From Neurospora crassa OR74A (taxonomy: Eukaryota > Ascomycota > Sordariomycetes > Sordariales > Sordariaceae): 64,000 nt of DNA. A model generated the notes under the pieces. The model did no database searches and was not told the DNA's origin. It saw nothing but the letters and a program-made list of their open reading frames with translations. The stretch is from positions 4,340,001 to 4,404,000 of the forward strand of contig NC_026505.1 in assembly GCF_000182925.2 (NCBI RefSeq). The letters are read 5' to 3'. The position numbers were made by a program, and so were the translations under genes. Positions 10,302 through 21,875 of this stretch are shown in pieces. Each line of letters starts with the position of its first letter. The first letter of the stretch is position 1.

Positions 10302-10934
10302 GTGCATCCCAGGCAGGGAGCATCACCGGTAGCGGGTTAGCATGATACCGTCGGGTGGGTTTCCTCAGTCAGCCTGGCTCTGTATGATGCTGTGACGGAT
10401 AGCCTACGTGGATTCTGTAATTATTTTAATATGTGTTTGTAGGGCATTGGTTTTTGGCGCTTGACCTAGCATGGAGTTTGGGTAAAGGAGGTTGGGGGGA
10501 AAGGGGGGCAAACGCAAAAGGACGTTTGGCCAGGTGAGGTTTCAGCTATCAAGACATGTTGCTTATAGGTTCCTGCTTTCCACTCCTTCATCCGATGCCT
10601 TCCTAAAGCCTGACAAGGTCTCTATGGATGACTGTACCACAGTGTCACCGATGCTCAATCATGCGTATCTCCTGGTTCATTCCAGACCGGCATCTCTTCT
10701 GCTCGACACGCTATTTCTGTCAAGCGATGATACAAAATCTCCATCTGAGATAGCCTATCGGTCTCTTTCCCTACTTGAAGTAGAAGCTCTTGCCCCCCCA
10801 AACTCCAATTCCAAACCCGTTTTTTTTTTTTTTTCTTTTTTTCAATTTTGTTGTTCTCAATCCAGAACATAAACCGACACCCTGGACACTAAGCCCAAGC
10901 TTGAACCACCCGCACACGCACCCGCAAGCCTCAA
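10302..10934. other. Convergent 3' region, SEC22 / zinc-ribbon protein gene
   Basis: 633 bp between converging genes. Contains a T-rich run at 10820-10841. A 126-codon open frame here has no recognisable family features. No gene supported. Confidence 0.55.
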
Positions 10935-12542
10935 TCACATAATCAAACAACTCCCCGCCGCCTTTGGCAATAACGCCGGTATACTCGGCACCGGCAACGC
11001 CGTATGATACCATTCCAAATGCTCCTGGAAGCTGGCCAAGTCCTCGAACCCCCTCTCGTCCTGTGCCCACTTGACCTCGTCCTCGCTGTCCTCACCCTGG
11101 TCCACGTACGTGTATTCGTCGCAGTAGGGACACCATATCCTCGCCAGCCAATCGCCAGGGACGGGGGCAATGTGGTTCGCAATTGCTAAGGGCGCGAAAA
11201 CGACCGTCTTAGCTTCGCCTGTTTTGGCGCTTACGCCTTGGGCTTGCCAGTGGGGATATGTGTTTTCTGTTGCTGTTGTTGTCTCTGTCTGTGCTTCTTT
11301 TGTTGTTGTGGTGGTGGTGGTGGTAGTGATGGTTGACGATGGCAGAATTGCTGCTGGATATGAGGCCGTCACTATGGTCGGTAGTATGAGCTTTCTTGGA
11401 GAGTTTCTCGCTATCGTCGTTGATGTCGGGAAACTTGCTGTCGTACTTGCACTCCCTCCATTCGTCTTATCCAACGCCGCCCTCGTAGATGGCATCCTCT
11501 GTAGATCCGGCCAGACGATGAACCCGTCGCAAAAGTCGCATACAAAGGCCACGTCGTGCTCCCCAAACCTCTCGAACCTCCCAACCGCGTTGCAACATGG
11601 AACCAGATCCTCAAGGCTTAGCCTCCTCCCCCTTCTCAACGCCGGCCGTAATGCCTCGTCCGTTGTCCCTGTACGGTTTTGTTGTTGCTGTTGTTGTTGT
11701 TGTTGTTGCTGCGGATGCTGCTGATCTTGATACTCATGTCGTTGCCACGGCGGTATACTTTCGAGGTCCCTCTGCTTGCTTCCCCCTTCCCTAATCTCCT
11801 TTTCCCGCTTCTCTTCCTCCTTCTGCTTCCGTAGCCGCTCAGTTTCCTCGTTTCTTCGCTGCTGGCGATACACCTGGTAGGCACCCAGACACCGTGTCCA
11901 CGGCCCTTCCTGCTCGGCCGCGAATATGCGCCGAGAGGCACGGCATTGCGTGCGGTGAAGCTCTAGTTGGAGTTCCTTGGTCTCGCTGAGCCAAGTTGGG
12001 TTGATCGGCCCACCTTGCCGAATCCAGTCTTTGTAGTTGCGGGCGTGGAATTCATATTTGACCAGGAGGGCACGCAATTCGTTGAGGGACTCGGCTTTTT
12101 GAGAGGGTTAGTTGGTAGAGCAGGCAAGGAGAAGCTTTATCTGAGTGGGATTTTTGGGAAGGAAAGGAGTGATGATGATGGTGATGGAGGCGTGTGAGTG
12201 AAAGTGCCAGGCGAAATAGTCAGCCACCAGCAGAGGAAAGATGACGTGAGTCTGAGAAAGAGCACGGTGAGGGTCAGAAAAGATTCAAGATATCATGGTA
12301 TACTTACGAGTCCTGTCTCCTTCATAGTAAAACTGCCCATTGACCAAGCGCCCCAGTTCCTGAAAATCTGTCTTTGCATCATCCAACGCTTCTTCAAGGG
12401 CGCGAATCTGTTCAAACTCGTCAGGGCCCCAGTGGCGCTTGTCGGCAAATCTGAGTGCGCGAAGTGAGTCGCTCAAGTGAGTCGCAATGCTGGCCAACAG
12501 CGACCCGACCGTGTCGTGATTCGTGCTGGGACCTGTACTCAT
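10935..12542 (-). CDS. Conserved-looking protein with two zinc-ribbon-like Cys motifs, function unknown
   Basis: Modelled as two exons, 12542..12308 and 12094..10935, with a 213-nt intron (GTAAGT donor; branch CTAAC; the join gives an in-frame DRT-P-ESLNEL). 464 aa. Residues 1-140 are predicted helical (EFEQIRALEEALDDAKTDF, then LNELRALLVKYEFHARNYKDW). A charged coiled coil (about 150-180, ERLRKQKEEEKREKEIREGG) and a 12-Gln run follow. Then come LVPCCNAVGRFERF...FVCDFCDGFIVWPDL (about 240-280), and near the end WCPYCDEYTYVD...SFQEHLEWYH, two putative Zn-binding Cys/His groups. Thr/Ser-rich linkers separate them. I do not recognise a named family. The pattern suggests a nuclear or ubiquitin-related protein only weakly. 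The Gln run and Thr runs are probably length-variable. Confidence 0.7.
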
Positions 12543-14129
12543 ATCTTTTTTTGGCGATGGTTGCTTTGCTGGCTATGACCTCTTGATATCGGATCCCCCT
12601 CCACCTCCTCCCGTTGATATCCTTTGTCTAAGCCGTTATCGTCGTGTCGTCGTGTTCAAGCGCTTATTATTGGCCTTGGTTCCCCTCGCCTAGCGTATGC
12701 TCAATGCCGCTTTAATAGCAGTAGATGACCGCGAGTGGATGTAGACTTGGACTACCAACGAGACTCTCGTCACTAACAGAAGTCGAGCTTGGGGGGCTTG
12801 TAGGTGAGACTATCCGTCTAGGAGGTAGGTATCTACGAATGCGCAGCGATGAAGTGTTGTCTTGCGTCGTCATTAAGTGGATACACCGAGCCCCGATCCG
12901 GTAGCTGTAAGTACGGATGAGCTGAAGAAGGATTTCATCACAGAGTTGGACATGTGAGAAAGGGGCCAGCCAGGGAACGAAACATCACATGGAAGGAAGA
13001 CTCGGTCGCCCAGGAAGGAAATGGGGATGGATCAATGGATGTCGAATCGTCGTGCAACGGGGGTTCGGGGCCCGGGCGCTTGGATACGATCCGACGGTTA
13101 CGCCGGCGGGACCTACCTCCTCTAGAGGTATGTCGGGCACTGCTAGGCTATTGGAAGGGCCCTGTGGATCTCTCCTTGGCGGAGACAGGCAGACGTGGAA
13201 GCTAGTCCGCTGCCTTTTTGTACACTACCTTAGGTAGGTACTTACCACTACGTACAAACACAACACAGGAAGCTGCATCAGGTCGGGGGAGAAGTTGCTG
13301 CAGTGTGGCAGCGGAACAACGGGTGCCATCCAAACTCTTCAAAACGGAACCCTGTAAAAGGACAGCAAGGTGCTCATCAACTAGGGTTATTTTGACTCGT
13401 ATTGTTGGTGATGGGAGGGCCAGGCCCCCTGCTGTAGTAGCGCATCTGAATGGGTAATCAATGAATGGGACGGGGGTTCGGGGACGGTTTTGTTTGCGAA
13501 ACGTGGAAATCGTGGAGATCTTGGCGGGGAGCATTTCTCCCTAGGTGCTTAGAGTCGGTACACTAGAGGCCCATATGGAGGCCTCTCTACATCCGACTCC
13601 GTTAATTTTAGGTGGGATTCCCCGAGGAAGCCCTTCGTTTCCTAAAACCAGCTTTTAGCGATGACATCTACCTCTGCTTGTAGCCTCCAGCTTCGACGGC
13701 GGGGAGGGGAAAGTATCTTACTAGGTACCCAATGGATAACGGTTGCAACCTACCAAAGGCTCAGCCCTACAACCTAACCAGAGGTGCTCGGGAATGACCG
13801 ACAGCATGGTGGGTACAACAATGGACACTTTTGGACTGTTACATGGAGGTATCGATACACATCCCTATATTTTTACGACATTATGACTGCAGTTCGGCAC
13901 ACGCCCATCTCTCACAATACAGGCTCATCACTCATTGATCAGCCGTGGGTGCATCCAAGACCCAAGCATCCACAAGAAGCACCAGCTCCCCAACAGGTGA
14001 AGAATTCATTCTGTATTAACATTGATCTATCTTTGCTGGGATGTTTGGCGCCATTCTCCAAGATGCTGAACCCCATTTCCCATGAATAAATTGATACCAA
14101 ACCGGGTCCGATATCGTGCTTCGTCAGCT
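12543..14129. other. Intergenic between unknown zinc protein start and CLPTM1 3' end
   Basis: 1,587 bp. Short open frames only, without family signatures. Holds AGGTAGGTA-type motifs (12821-12832, 13231-13241). Expected to contain the promoter of the zinc-ribbon protein gene. Confidence 0.55.
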
Positions 14130-16171
14130 TCACTTCCTCTTCTTCGCTTTGCCAGTCTCCGTTCCGCTAGCCTTCGCGGATGTAGTTCCCACAGTCTGTT
14201 CTTCAGTCGGTGCATGAAATGCCGCCTTCTGCCCCTCCGCCTTCTTTTCCTCGACGGCGTCATCCTCGCCACCCTGTCCGAACTCGTTGACACGGGTGTA
14301 GTCGACCTTGTAAGCCCATCTCTGATACAGATAGATAAAGAAGATGATATCATCGCGGAACGTAGCAAGGCGATGGAGGAACGGCATTTTGATGGTGAAA
14401 GCAAACAAGTCGTCGATGAAGGTGTTGAGGAACTTGTACATCATGGCCTTGCCAGGCATGTGAGCAACGCTCTTGAGACGATAGTTGATGTACAGCGAGG
14501 GAACCATCATCAGGAATCCATAGGCGTAAACCGAGCCAACAAGGGTGGCGATGACGAATGAGTACCACGACTTGTGGGTGTCGTAGATCAGCGAGTAGAT
14601 AGCATAAGCCATCAGAAGAGGAACGCCCGCCATGTACATGTACTTGAAAGCAATCTCATCGTACTCCTTGGTCTTTTCCTCTGTCTCGCTGAGCTTATGC
14701 TTGTCCTCAAAGGAAATACGGTATGGTATGATGGATCCGGGTGCAGGCCGAATCCGCACGTTAACCACCGTCGTAATCTTCCATAACTCGATGAGAATAC
14801 CGACGCCCTGAGAACCGAGAATCATCCAGCTAGTATTTTGCGACTGGTCGACCAGATACAAGAAGATGATGGTTTGCATGAACACATTGGCGAGGATGGA
14901 GCGCACCGAGATGCCAACGTTGTCCTTCTTCTTGCGATAATGAGCAATGTCGGAACCAAACGCAAGCGTTTCGAGAATCATGTGCGCAATACTGGCAAAA
15001 ATAGTGACTCCGAGGAGGATGGGATTCGAATCCAGCAAGATTTCCTTGATCATTTCGATCTCGCTACCATCGCTGCCCGTGGTCAGGGGATTTCCGAAAG
15101 CCGCCGCACGCGCCGCTTCCTTGGCGCTGAGGTCGATAGACGCCATGGTCTTGAACTTCCATTCCGCCAGGTTGTTTAGATCAATGCGCATCGGCATGGT
15201 CTTGATCGTCTCGTTGATGATGGTCATCTGACTCTTAAGCTGCCAGAAGGTATTGACAAAGAGGATCGGGTAGTACCAAGTGTTCTGACCGGTGCCGTCC
15301 CTTGCACCGGTGGCCTCGAGACGGAGAAACTGGCGGACAGCTGGGTGTGTTTGGGCAAAAGGCATGGAACCGGTATTGGGGATGAAGGAGAGCGAAATGT
15401 TGGGGTGGTAGTAGTTGGTGATGATGGGTCCCGATGGTTGCTCTACTTCCACCTCCTCCGCCTCCTCAACAGCATCCTCCTTGCCCGCAAGTAGGTTCCT
15501 GGTCTTGAATTCCTTCTTTCGGGGAATGTAGTGGGTTAATGGCCACACAAAATGGTATGCCGATCCAGAATCGTAGTTTGGCTGGGTCGGGTCGAGGAGG
15601 GCACCAGACAAGCCAACATAGAAATGCCCCCAAAGCGTGCCATTCTTCTGAACCTCGGTGGGAATGTCGATGGTCCTTTCCTCAGTGCGCGCGTCGCTCC
15701 AGTTGCCGATTGTGAACTTCTTTTCTCGGAACACCACCTTATCCGCCGAGGTCTGCTTCAACGGGGTCGGAACGAAGGACGGGGAAATGGTGACTATGAT
15801 ATCAACCTGGCTGTTCTCGGGCCAGATGGGCGCAATGAGCTGGGGGATCCGGTTGTAGACTGTACCGTCATCGAGCCGTTGAGGGCGCTGGTCGTACGAG
15901 GGTACGCTTGTCGAGACTTGGACGGTCTGACCGGTTGCATCCTGAACTGTTGCTGTGTTCTGTCCACCACCCATAAACTGCTTCATGACAAGCTGCATCA
16001 AGACCCACATTGCAACGGCCTGGAGGATCTTGGAAAACATGGAAGACTGATTAACCCGAGACTGTCAGAAACTGTTCCATGATACACCGCTCCAGCTTTG
16101 GATTGATAACTTACGCCTTGCTGTTCCTCCTGCCGCGCAGGCTGGCGCTGGGCGCCATTTCCTTCGGGCAT
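14130..16171 (-). CDS. CLPTM1-family multipass ER membrane protein
   Basis: Two exons, 16171..16115 and 16046..14130, with a 68-nt intron (GTAAGT donor); 657 aa. Exon 1 encodes a 19-residue Gln/Arg-rich leader, joined to SSMFSKILQAVAMWVLMQ. The large N-terminal luminal half has WPLTHYIPRK and NITVSF-like elements (NYYHPNISLSFIPN). Several membrane helices follow, for example PILLGVTIFASIAHMILETLAF, ANVFMQTIIFLYLVDQSQNTSWMIL, and VPLLMAYAIYSLIYD. The family motifs FISYRLKSV-like YINYRLKSVAHMPGKAMMYK, FNTFIDDLFAFTIKMP and DDIIFFIYLYQRWAYKVD are intact. Human CLPTM1L is a lipid scramblase acting on a GPI-anchor intermediate at the ER, and CLPTM1 retains receptors there; a scramblase role is inferred. 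The tail is Lys-rich (KAKKRK), suitable for ER retrieval. Confidence 0.93.
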
Positions 16172-17657
16172 CTTGGGAGAGGTGACAGATGGAGAACAGA
16201 TCGAAGGTTTTTGTCCCACTTGAGCCCAACCAAGGTGATACTTGATGTATGGTCTGTCGTAGGTTACCACAGGACTCTGTTGTCAAGAGTGGCCCGGGCT
16301 GAGGTGGTGATGGTGATGGTGTTCACGGGAGGGAACAGCGTGGTACTGTAATTTTTGATATGTAGGGGACTGTAGAGGTACGTACCTAGGTACCCTCTGA
16401 TTAGGCCAAAACCCGTTGTCTCAGCGCTCCCGTCACAACAAAATCGGCGGGGAAACAGCAAGGAGGGTCCATTCGAACTCATCCACTTGAATGTATGTAC
16501 ATAGTACACTGCACTACAAGGAACAACAATCTAACCTCGACCGAGTATGTAGGTAGGTACTTACTTAACCTCTAGTGATAAACCTCTGGCGTCCCGAGTC
16601 CAAGCAACGTGTCCCAGTTCGCGACTTCATATTTACATTACAGTACACTACACTACTATACCTACAGTCGGGGTAGCCCACAACACCACAACTGGTTTGA
16701 TATCGCGTGTCTAGGAATCGGGAGTCGATTGGCCATTACGCCGTGTGATCATCCTATCTATAGCCTTGAGCCATTCACTGCCGGGAACCGGAGCACGTAC
16801 GAAAGCATTCCGTGATGGTTCCTCCTGTCAAGGTACACTGTCAACACTCCCGTGACATGGTACATTCCAGCTGCAAAAGTCCACCCTCGCGCGTCACAGT
16901 CACAAAGATTGCGATGCGATTCTCGTAAGTGGAAGTTGATTCACAGAGCGAAAGACACCCTGGCTTCGAACATTTGGGTGCGCCTATGTCCTGCGGCTTC
17001 TCCCGGCATAGCAAGGCCAGCGACGATTTATCTACCTGCAACGAGCTTGACAATCTACCATCCGATTTGCTTGCTTTGACCATTGTTCTTGGAATGTCCT
17101 GTCCGTCTGAATCTCACTGATGCCCTTTGCTATCTTTGCGAGGATTCGAACCTAATACTCGGAACACACCCAACCCAGGGCAGAACGTCTAAATTTCCCC
17201 TGCAACTTTTGAGAGGGCCCGGGTGTTCTCTTATAAATCCACTCCACGCCTCTCAAGGGTCCCCGAGAGGCGTCCTTGTCGAGTCATCATCCAACACTTC
17301 ACTCTCGTGAATGGACGCCTTGGATGTTGACTTCACCCCCCCAGCCTTGATAGAAATCCATCCGAAAATTATCCTGCCCCAAAGTCTGACGGATAGCTCT
17401 TGTTGGCTCAAGCCGTAAAAGTTTAGCAGAAGGTTCAATACAAAAGATCTGGGCCCCGGTTCTTAGAACCCACTTTGCCCTTCACTTTGTATAAATATCT
17501 TGAGGCCAACGCTGCCACTCCGCTACCACTCCGCTACCCTTACCTTCACTGAGTCACCACTCTCTCTCATAAGAGCATTTAGAGGACCCTACCACACGAT
17601 ATCCAGAACCACCAAGCAACATTTGGTTCTTGACATACAGTAATCAAACAAGGAGAG
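16172..17657. other. Divergent intergenic region, CLPTM1 / LOG gene
   Basis: 1,486 bp with promoters of both genes. Contains AGGTAGGTA motifs (16378-16392, 16551-16565), a TATA box (17490-17497), a short direct repeat CCACTCCGCTA (about 17514-17535) and TGAGTCA at 17550-17556. No other gene seen. Confidence 0.6.
17490..17497 (+). promoter_or_regulatory. TATA box of LOG-family gene
   Basis: TATAAATA, 161-168 bp upstream of the LOG-family ATG; followed at 17550-17556 by TGAGTCA, a possible GCN4/CPC1-type bZIP site. Confidence 0.5.
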
Positions 17658-18475
17658 ATGACCAACATGTCGACCAACGGTGTTACCTCCAGCCCCAAGC
17701 GGACCAAGATCTGCGTCTACTGCGGCGCATCCGCCGGCAACAACCCCATCTACCTCGAAGCCGCGCGCCAGCTCGCCCGTAGCATGGCCGCCAACAACAT
17801 TGACCTCGGTACTGACTTACTTCTCCTACCCAAACACTACTACTGCTACTACTACTACTGGAACTCCTCACTAACAGCAAAGTCACAGTCTACGGTGGTG
17901 GCACAGTCGGTCTCATGGGCGAAATCGCCAAGACCCTTGTTTCCCTGTCCGGCCCTGACTCCGTCCACGGCATCATCCCCGAGGCTCTGGTCCGGTACGA
18001 GCGCGACCCTCACTACACGTCCACCCAGGTGAGCGGCGGCCAGAAGGATTCCGCTGCCGACGAGGAGGCAAAGGCCAAGAAGCTTCCCGTCCCTGATGAG
18101 AACGTCTTTGGCCGAACGACCATCGTCAAGGACATGCACACGCGCAAGATGATGATGGCGCAGGAGGTGTTAGCGGGCGGCCCCGGATCGGGCTTCATCG
18201 CCCTGAGTGGCGGCTACGGCACCATGGAGGAGCTGTTCGAGACGGTGACGTGGAACCAGCTGGGCATCCACGACAAGGGCATCGTCCTGCTCAACATCAA
18301 CGGCTTTTATGACGGTATTCTGCACTGGATCCAGAACAGCATCCAAGAGGGATTTGTGAACCAGGCGAATGGAAAGATCATGGTGGAGGCGAAGAACCCG
18401 GAGGATGCAATCAAGGCGCTGAGGGAGTATAAGGTGTCCGAGGCGGTTTTCAAGCTGAACTGGAGTGATGAGTAG
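17658..18475 (+). CDS. LOG-family phosphoribohydrolase (lysine-decarboxylase-like fold)
   Basis: Two exons, 17658-17808 and 17883-18475, intron 74 nt; 247 aa. The frame fixes the acceptor at AG 17881-17882, giving NIDL-VTVYGGGTVGLMG. LOG proteins hydrolyse nucleoside 5'-monophosphates (cytokinin ribosides in plants; wider nucleotides in microbes) to free base and ribose 5-phosphate. Visible family features: N-terminal KICVYCGAS, GGGTVGLMG, the catalytic-Arg helix MHTRKMMM, and GGYGTMEELFE carrying the catalytic Glu. The usual PGGxGTxxE box reads SGGYGTMEE, so Pro is Ser. The intron holds a CTA triplet run. The gene is cytosolic with no targeting signal. Substrate cannot be read from sequence. 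Confidence 0.92.
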
Positions 18476-18806
18476 GCATGGGGGGTAGGAGACGAGGGAA
18501 GATCGTTTGCTTGAGGTTTCCCTTTCCTGCTTGGGAAAGCAGTTGCTGTTACCTTGCATCGCGCAGCTTCTTTCTGGATGGACGACGGCGTTCAGGGGTC
18601 CTGTTTCTCAGGCTGGGCCATCATTCTAAAGCTCTTAGTGTACCAGTTTGCTTGATCGGTGGGATTCGCGTCATGATGTCAGTAGACACAAAACAATGCA
18701 TTAACATAAAGGGGACTTGTTCATCTCATTACTTCATTCCGGGTGTATGCGCTCCATGTGCTAAATCTGCACCTATGCCTCAAAGCAAACCCCACATTTT
18801 CAACCT
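18476..18806. other. Convergent 3' region, LOG gene / PRE5
   Basis: 331 bp between converging stop codons; 3' UTRs only as far as can be seen. Confidence 0.6.
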
Positions 18807-19829
18807 TTAGCTATCGACATCCATACCCTCGCCCTCGGCAGCTGCCGGGGCAGCCTCTTGGTTATCCGCCACACTCTCTATCCATGCGCTGACGTCTTGT
18901 CCATCGTACACCATGAATGGCTGCGGCTTGGTCGTGCCGTCCTCCTGCTTCTCGACACCCACAATGGCGACGCTGGTATTGTCGATGGTCAACTCGCGGT
19001 CTTGCACCAGGCTCTCCTTGAGCGCCTTGAGACCATGACGAATCAGCTCCTCGCGGCCGCAGTCGGCAAAGGCCTCTAGGTTCTTCTCCAAATATGTGCG
19101 CGCCATCTGGCTGCGGGCGCCAATGGCAAAGGCCACCATCTCCTCGGTCATGCCGCTGGGCTGGAACTCGAAAAGGTGCGGGCCGTGGTCGTCAACGCCG
19201 GCGACCAGGAGACCGACACCGTAGGGCCGCTTACCGTAGTGTTGCGTGTTGATCTGCGCCTTGGATCCGATCATGTCGACAAGGGTCCGCACGGGCATGT
19301 TGCGGCCGTACGTGAGGCGGTGGCCGAGGGACTGCTGCTTCATGAAGTTGGAGAGGACGCGCGCGTCCGAGGTGAGGCCGGCGATGGCGATGCCGACATG
19401 TTCGTCGATGGGAAAGAGCTTCTTTTGGTACGATGAGAGTTCTTCGGCGTTACGCTGGACAAAGTGACAGGAACATGGTCAGCTTCACTTGGCCCTAGGA
19501 TGGATGGGAGGATACATGTATCGGCAGGGTGGTGCGCGAGGGGTGGTCGGGGCGAAGTACCTTGATCGCTACCAGGACGGCGTGTGTCTTGCTAGCAATT
19601 CCCACCACCACCGAACCCTGCTTTACTGCTTCCGCCGCATATTCGACCTGGAAAATTCGCCCTTGCGGAGAGCTGGAGGGAAAGCAGTTGTTAGCTGAAT
19701 GTCGAGGGCAGACCTCGTCAAGTGCAGAGCTTTGGGCGTTTGGAAGCAGGGCCCCCAGTCTAGCTGGCGGCTGCGGGACAGCTTCGCTTACAATGTGACC
19801 GAGTCGTTGTCGTAGTTGTTCCTGAACAT
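18807..19829 (-). CDS. PRE5: 20S proteasome subunit alpha6 (Pre5/PSMA1)
   Basis: Three exons, 19829..19792, 19672..19561 and 19454..18807, with introns of 119 and 106 nt; 265 aa. Translation gives MFRNNYDNDSVTFSPQGRIF then QVEYAAEAVKQGS, the proteasome alpha-type N-terminal signature, followed by THAVLVAIKRNAEELSSYQ as in yeast Pre5 and human PSMA1. GRPYGVGLLVAGVD-type and IGARSQMARTYLEKNL segments are intact. Alpha6 is a structural subunit of the outer ring of the 20S core and has no catalytic Thr. The C-terminal tail (about 245-265) is Ala/Glu/Asp rich, as in PSMA1 orthologues. The first exon is only 38 nt. Confidence 0.96.
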
Positions 19830-20752
19830 GGCTGCTGGACACCTCTATCGAGGAGACTGGGAAACAAGAGCAGATTGCGGCGGGGGTATCGGGGATTTTT
19901 GCCGGCAAGTATCTCGTCGGTTTCTTCTGGCGGGTGTTTGGAGGACGCGAAAGATTGTTGTTTGTGCTGATAGTGACGATGGTGGTGGTGTAGAGGTAGT
20001 CTGGGTGGGATGGATGGGGGGAGGTCAGTGGACAGTGGTTGCTTCCTCCCGCGGGCAGTTGCGCAGGCAGCTCCTAGCTTCGTCAGGTCCCGCCGCCCAG
20101 GCAATGAGGATGGATGTTGGGTGACGGAGGGCGGGAACAGGCAACGCGCGGGCGGGCAGGCAACTGGTACGTCGCTGCAGGTACCTCCCTTGCCCGCCAA
20201 AAGAAAGTCAGACCCACTTTTGCTTGTACTCACCTTATAGGACTTGTAGTGTAAGTGCGGGCGGCCAGGTGCGCGCTACATAGGTAGAGGTAGGTATGGA
20301 ACGGAATGCGCTGAGCGAGAGCCAGGAAGAGGCTGACTGACGACAGCCAAAGCGTCAGTGCGGGCAGTCGTCACTTGTTCCCGCTCGCTGGAGCTCCTCC
20401 AACGACACGGGCAACTCTCCACCACAACCTGGAAGCACACTGCATCACCACCATCACGAGTTGTCGCCTGCTACAGCAACGAATCGACGAAGCGCGCAAG
20501 CCGAGTAACCCACGCGATAGTTTGTCAGGTTCTCGATCACAAAAAACAGCAGGCAGCGCTTACACTACATTTCCATCGATTACCAGTTAGCCACGTCTGC
20601 GCAACAAACACCTTTGATCCCGGCAGGCCCGCGACACTCCGACTCTACCTGGGCAGATTCTCCGGGTTACCGGCGTAAACGACGCCCTGATTTCAACTGT
20701 GCCCAAAACTTGAACGCCTTCGCAACCAGAAGCTTTCACATATCCACCCGAG
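19830..20752. other. Divergent intergenic region, PRE5 / VPS55
   Basis: 923 bp between divergent starts, expected to carry both promoters. AGGTAGGTA-type motif at 20279-20297. I did not find a clear proteasome-type (PACE) element by eye. Confidence 0.55.
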
Positions 20753-21241
20753 ATGGCAGCAGGACTCAAGACCATCATCGCGCTCTCCTTCGTCTTGGCG
20801 GTGGGCTTCCTCCTCGTCATCTTGTCATGCGCACTATGGAAGGCATACTACCCGCTGCTGGTGGTGGCCACCTACGTGTTGGCGCCCATACCCAACTGGA
20901 TCTGCAGCCATTGCGCCAATCCGGACGACTTTGTTGAGAGCTCGGGCGCTGCGGTGTTGGATCTGGGTCGCTTCTGCACTGGTTTCCTGGTCATGATGGG
21001 ACTTGGTAGGTTTACTCCTCCATCTTGTGGCTGGCGTGTATCCTGTGTTTGTGTTGTGTTGCATGTACGGTAGCTGACATCTCTCTCCTCCCCTCTTCGA
21101 CAAACAGCTCTTCCAGTTGTTCTCGCAAACTCGGCCATCATCACGGTCCCGGCCATGATCATGTCCGTTATCGGTGGCCTGTTGATCTATGGCACCATTA
21201 TCAGCTTCGCCATGTTCTTCCAGGAAGAGCAAGACTTCTGA
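20753..21241 (+). CDS. VPS55: Vps55, endosomal sorting membrane protein
   Basis: Two exons, 20753-21005 and 21108-21241; intron 102 nt; 128 aa. Four hydrophobic segments: LKTIIALSFVLAVGFLLVIL, YPLLVVATYVLAPIPNWI, LGRFCTGFLVMMGLALPVVL and MIMSVIGGLLIYGTIISFAMF. The motifs PIPNWICSHCANPDDF and the terminal FFQEEQDF are characteristic of the Vps55/OB-RGRP family. With Vps68, Vps55 acts in late-endosome to vacuole transport in yeast; the mammalian relative controls leptin-receptor surface level. Length equals the usual family length. Confidence 0.95.
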
Positions 21242-21875
21242 CTAGCCGACCAATAATTTCGACTACGACAGAATGGTCCAGAGTCTGAGACACACACAAC
21301 AATGACACAGAACTACAAAGAGGTAGCGACTTCCGAACAACGGTTGGGTGCGGAACCGATTTACGCATGGTGGGAGACCATGATTGTACAAGTGCCGGGA
21401 CTTGAGCCGGATGACAGCTATGGGATATGATCAAATGGGTTTCGGGAAAGAGGCGGGCACTGGCTGATGAAGCGCTTATGGGCTGGGCTGGATTTGGATT
21501 ATTACGAGACAGTTATGGGGTTATTTTATGCCGTGATCAATCATCTAGCGAGAGGGCTTGACGTCTTCTTTCTCTCCACTTGCAATGCTTCGCGTTGAAA
21601 AGTCTACTTTCTAATCCCGCCGTAAGGTATGCATCCGTTGAGCTAATATAACAGCCACAAAACTCCAACCCATTTTAACCTTGACACCAAGACGACACCC
21701 TAGATATGTTGGATATCGTGTTCTTCTAACCCTAACGCACGCTTGGGCCCAAAATGATGAAGTTATCTTGCTTTTGTTTCACGTCTTCCCTTTCTTCCAC
21801 AGCCTCTGGCCGCAGACCAGCTCTGCTCGCCATAGAACCCCCCCTCACCCTCTGTCTCTCACCAATTCATCGAGT
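21242..21875. other. Convergent 3' region, VPS55 / ADC synthase
   Basis: 634 bp, no gene recognised. A single telobox-like AACCCTAA lies at 21728-21735. Confidence 0.55.

Noticed and set aside
17085-17165. Perfect B-box-like GGTTCGAATCC on the minus strand
   Set aside because: Flanking bases do not form a T-stem beyond three pairs, and no acceptor or anticodon arm can be drawn.
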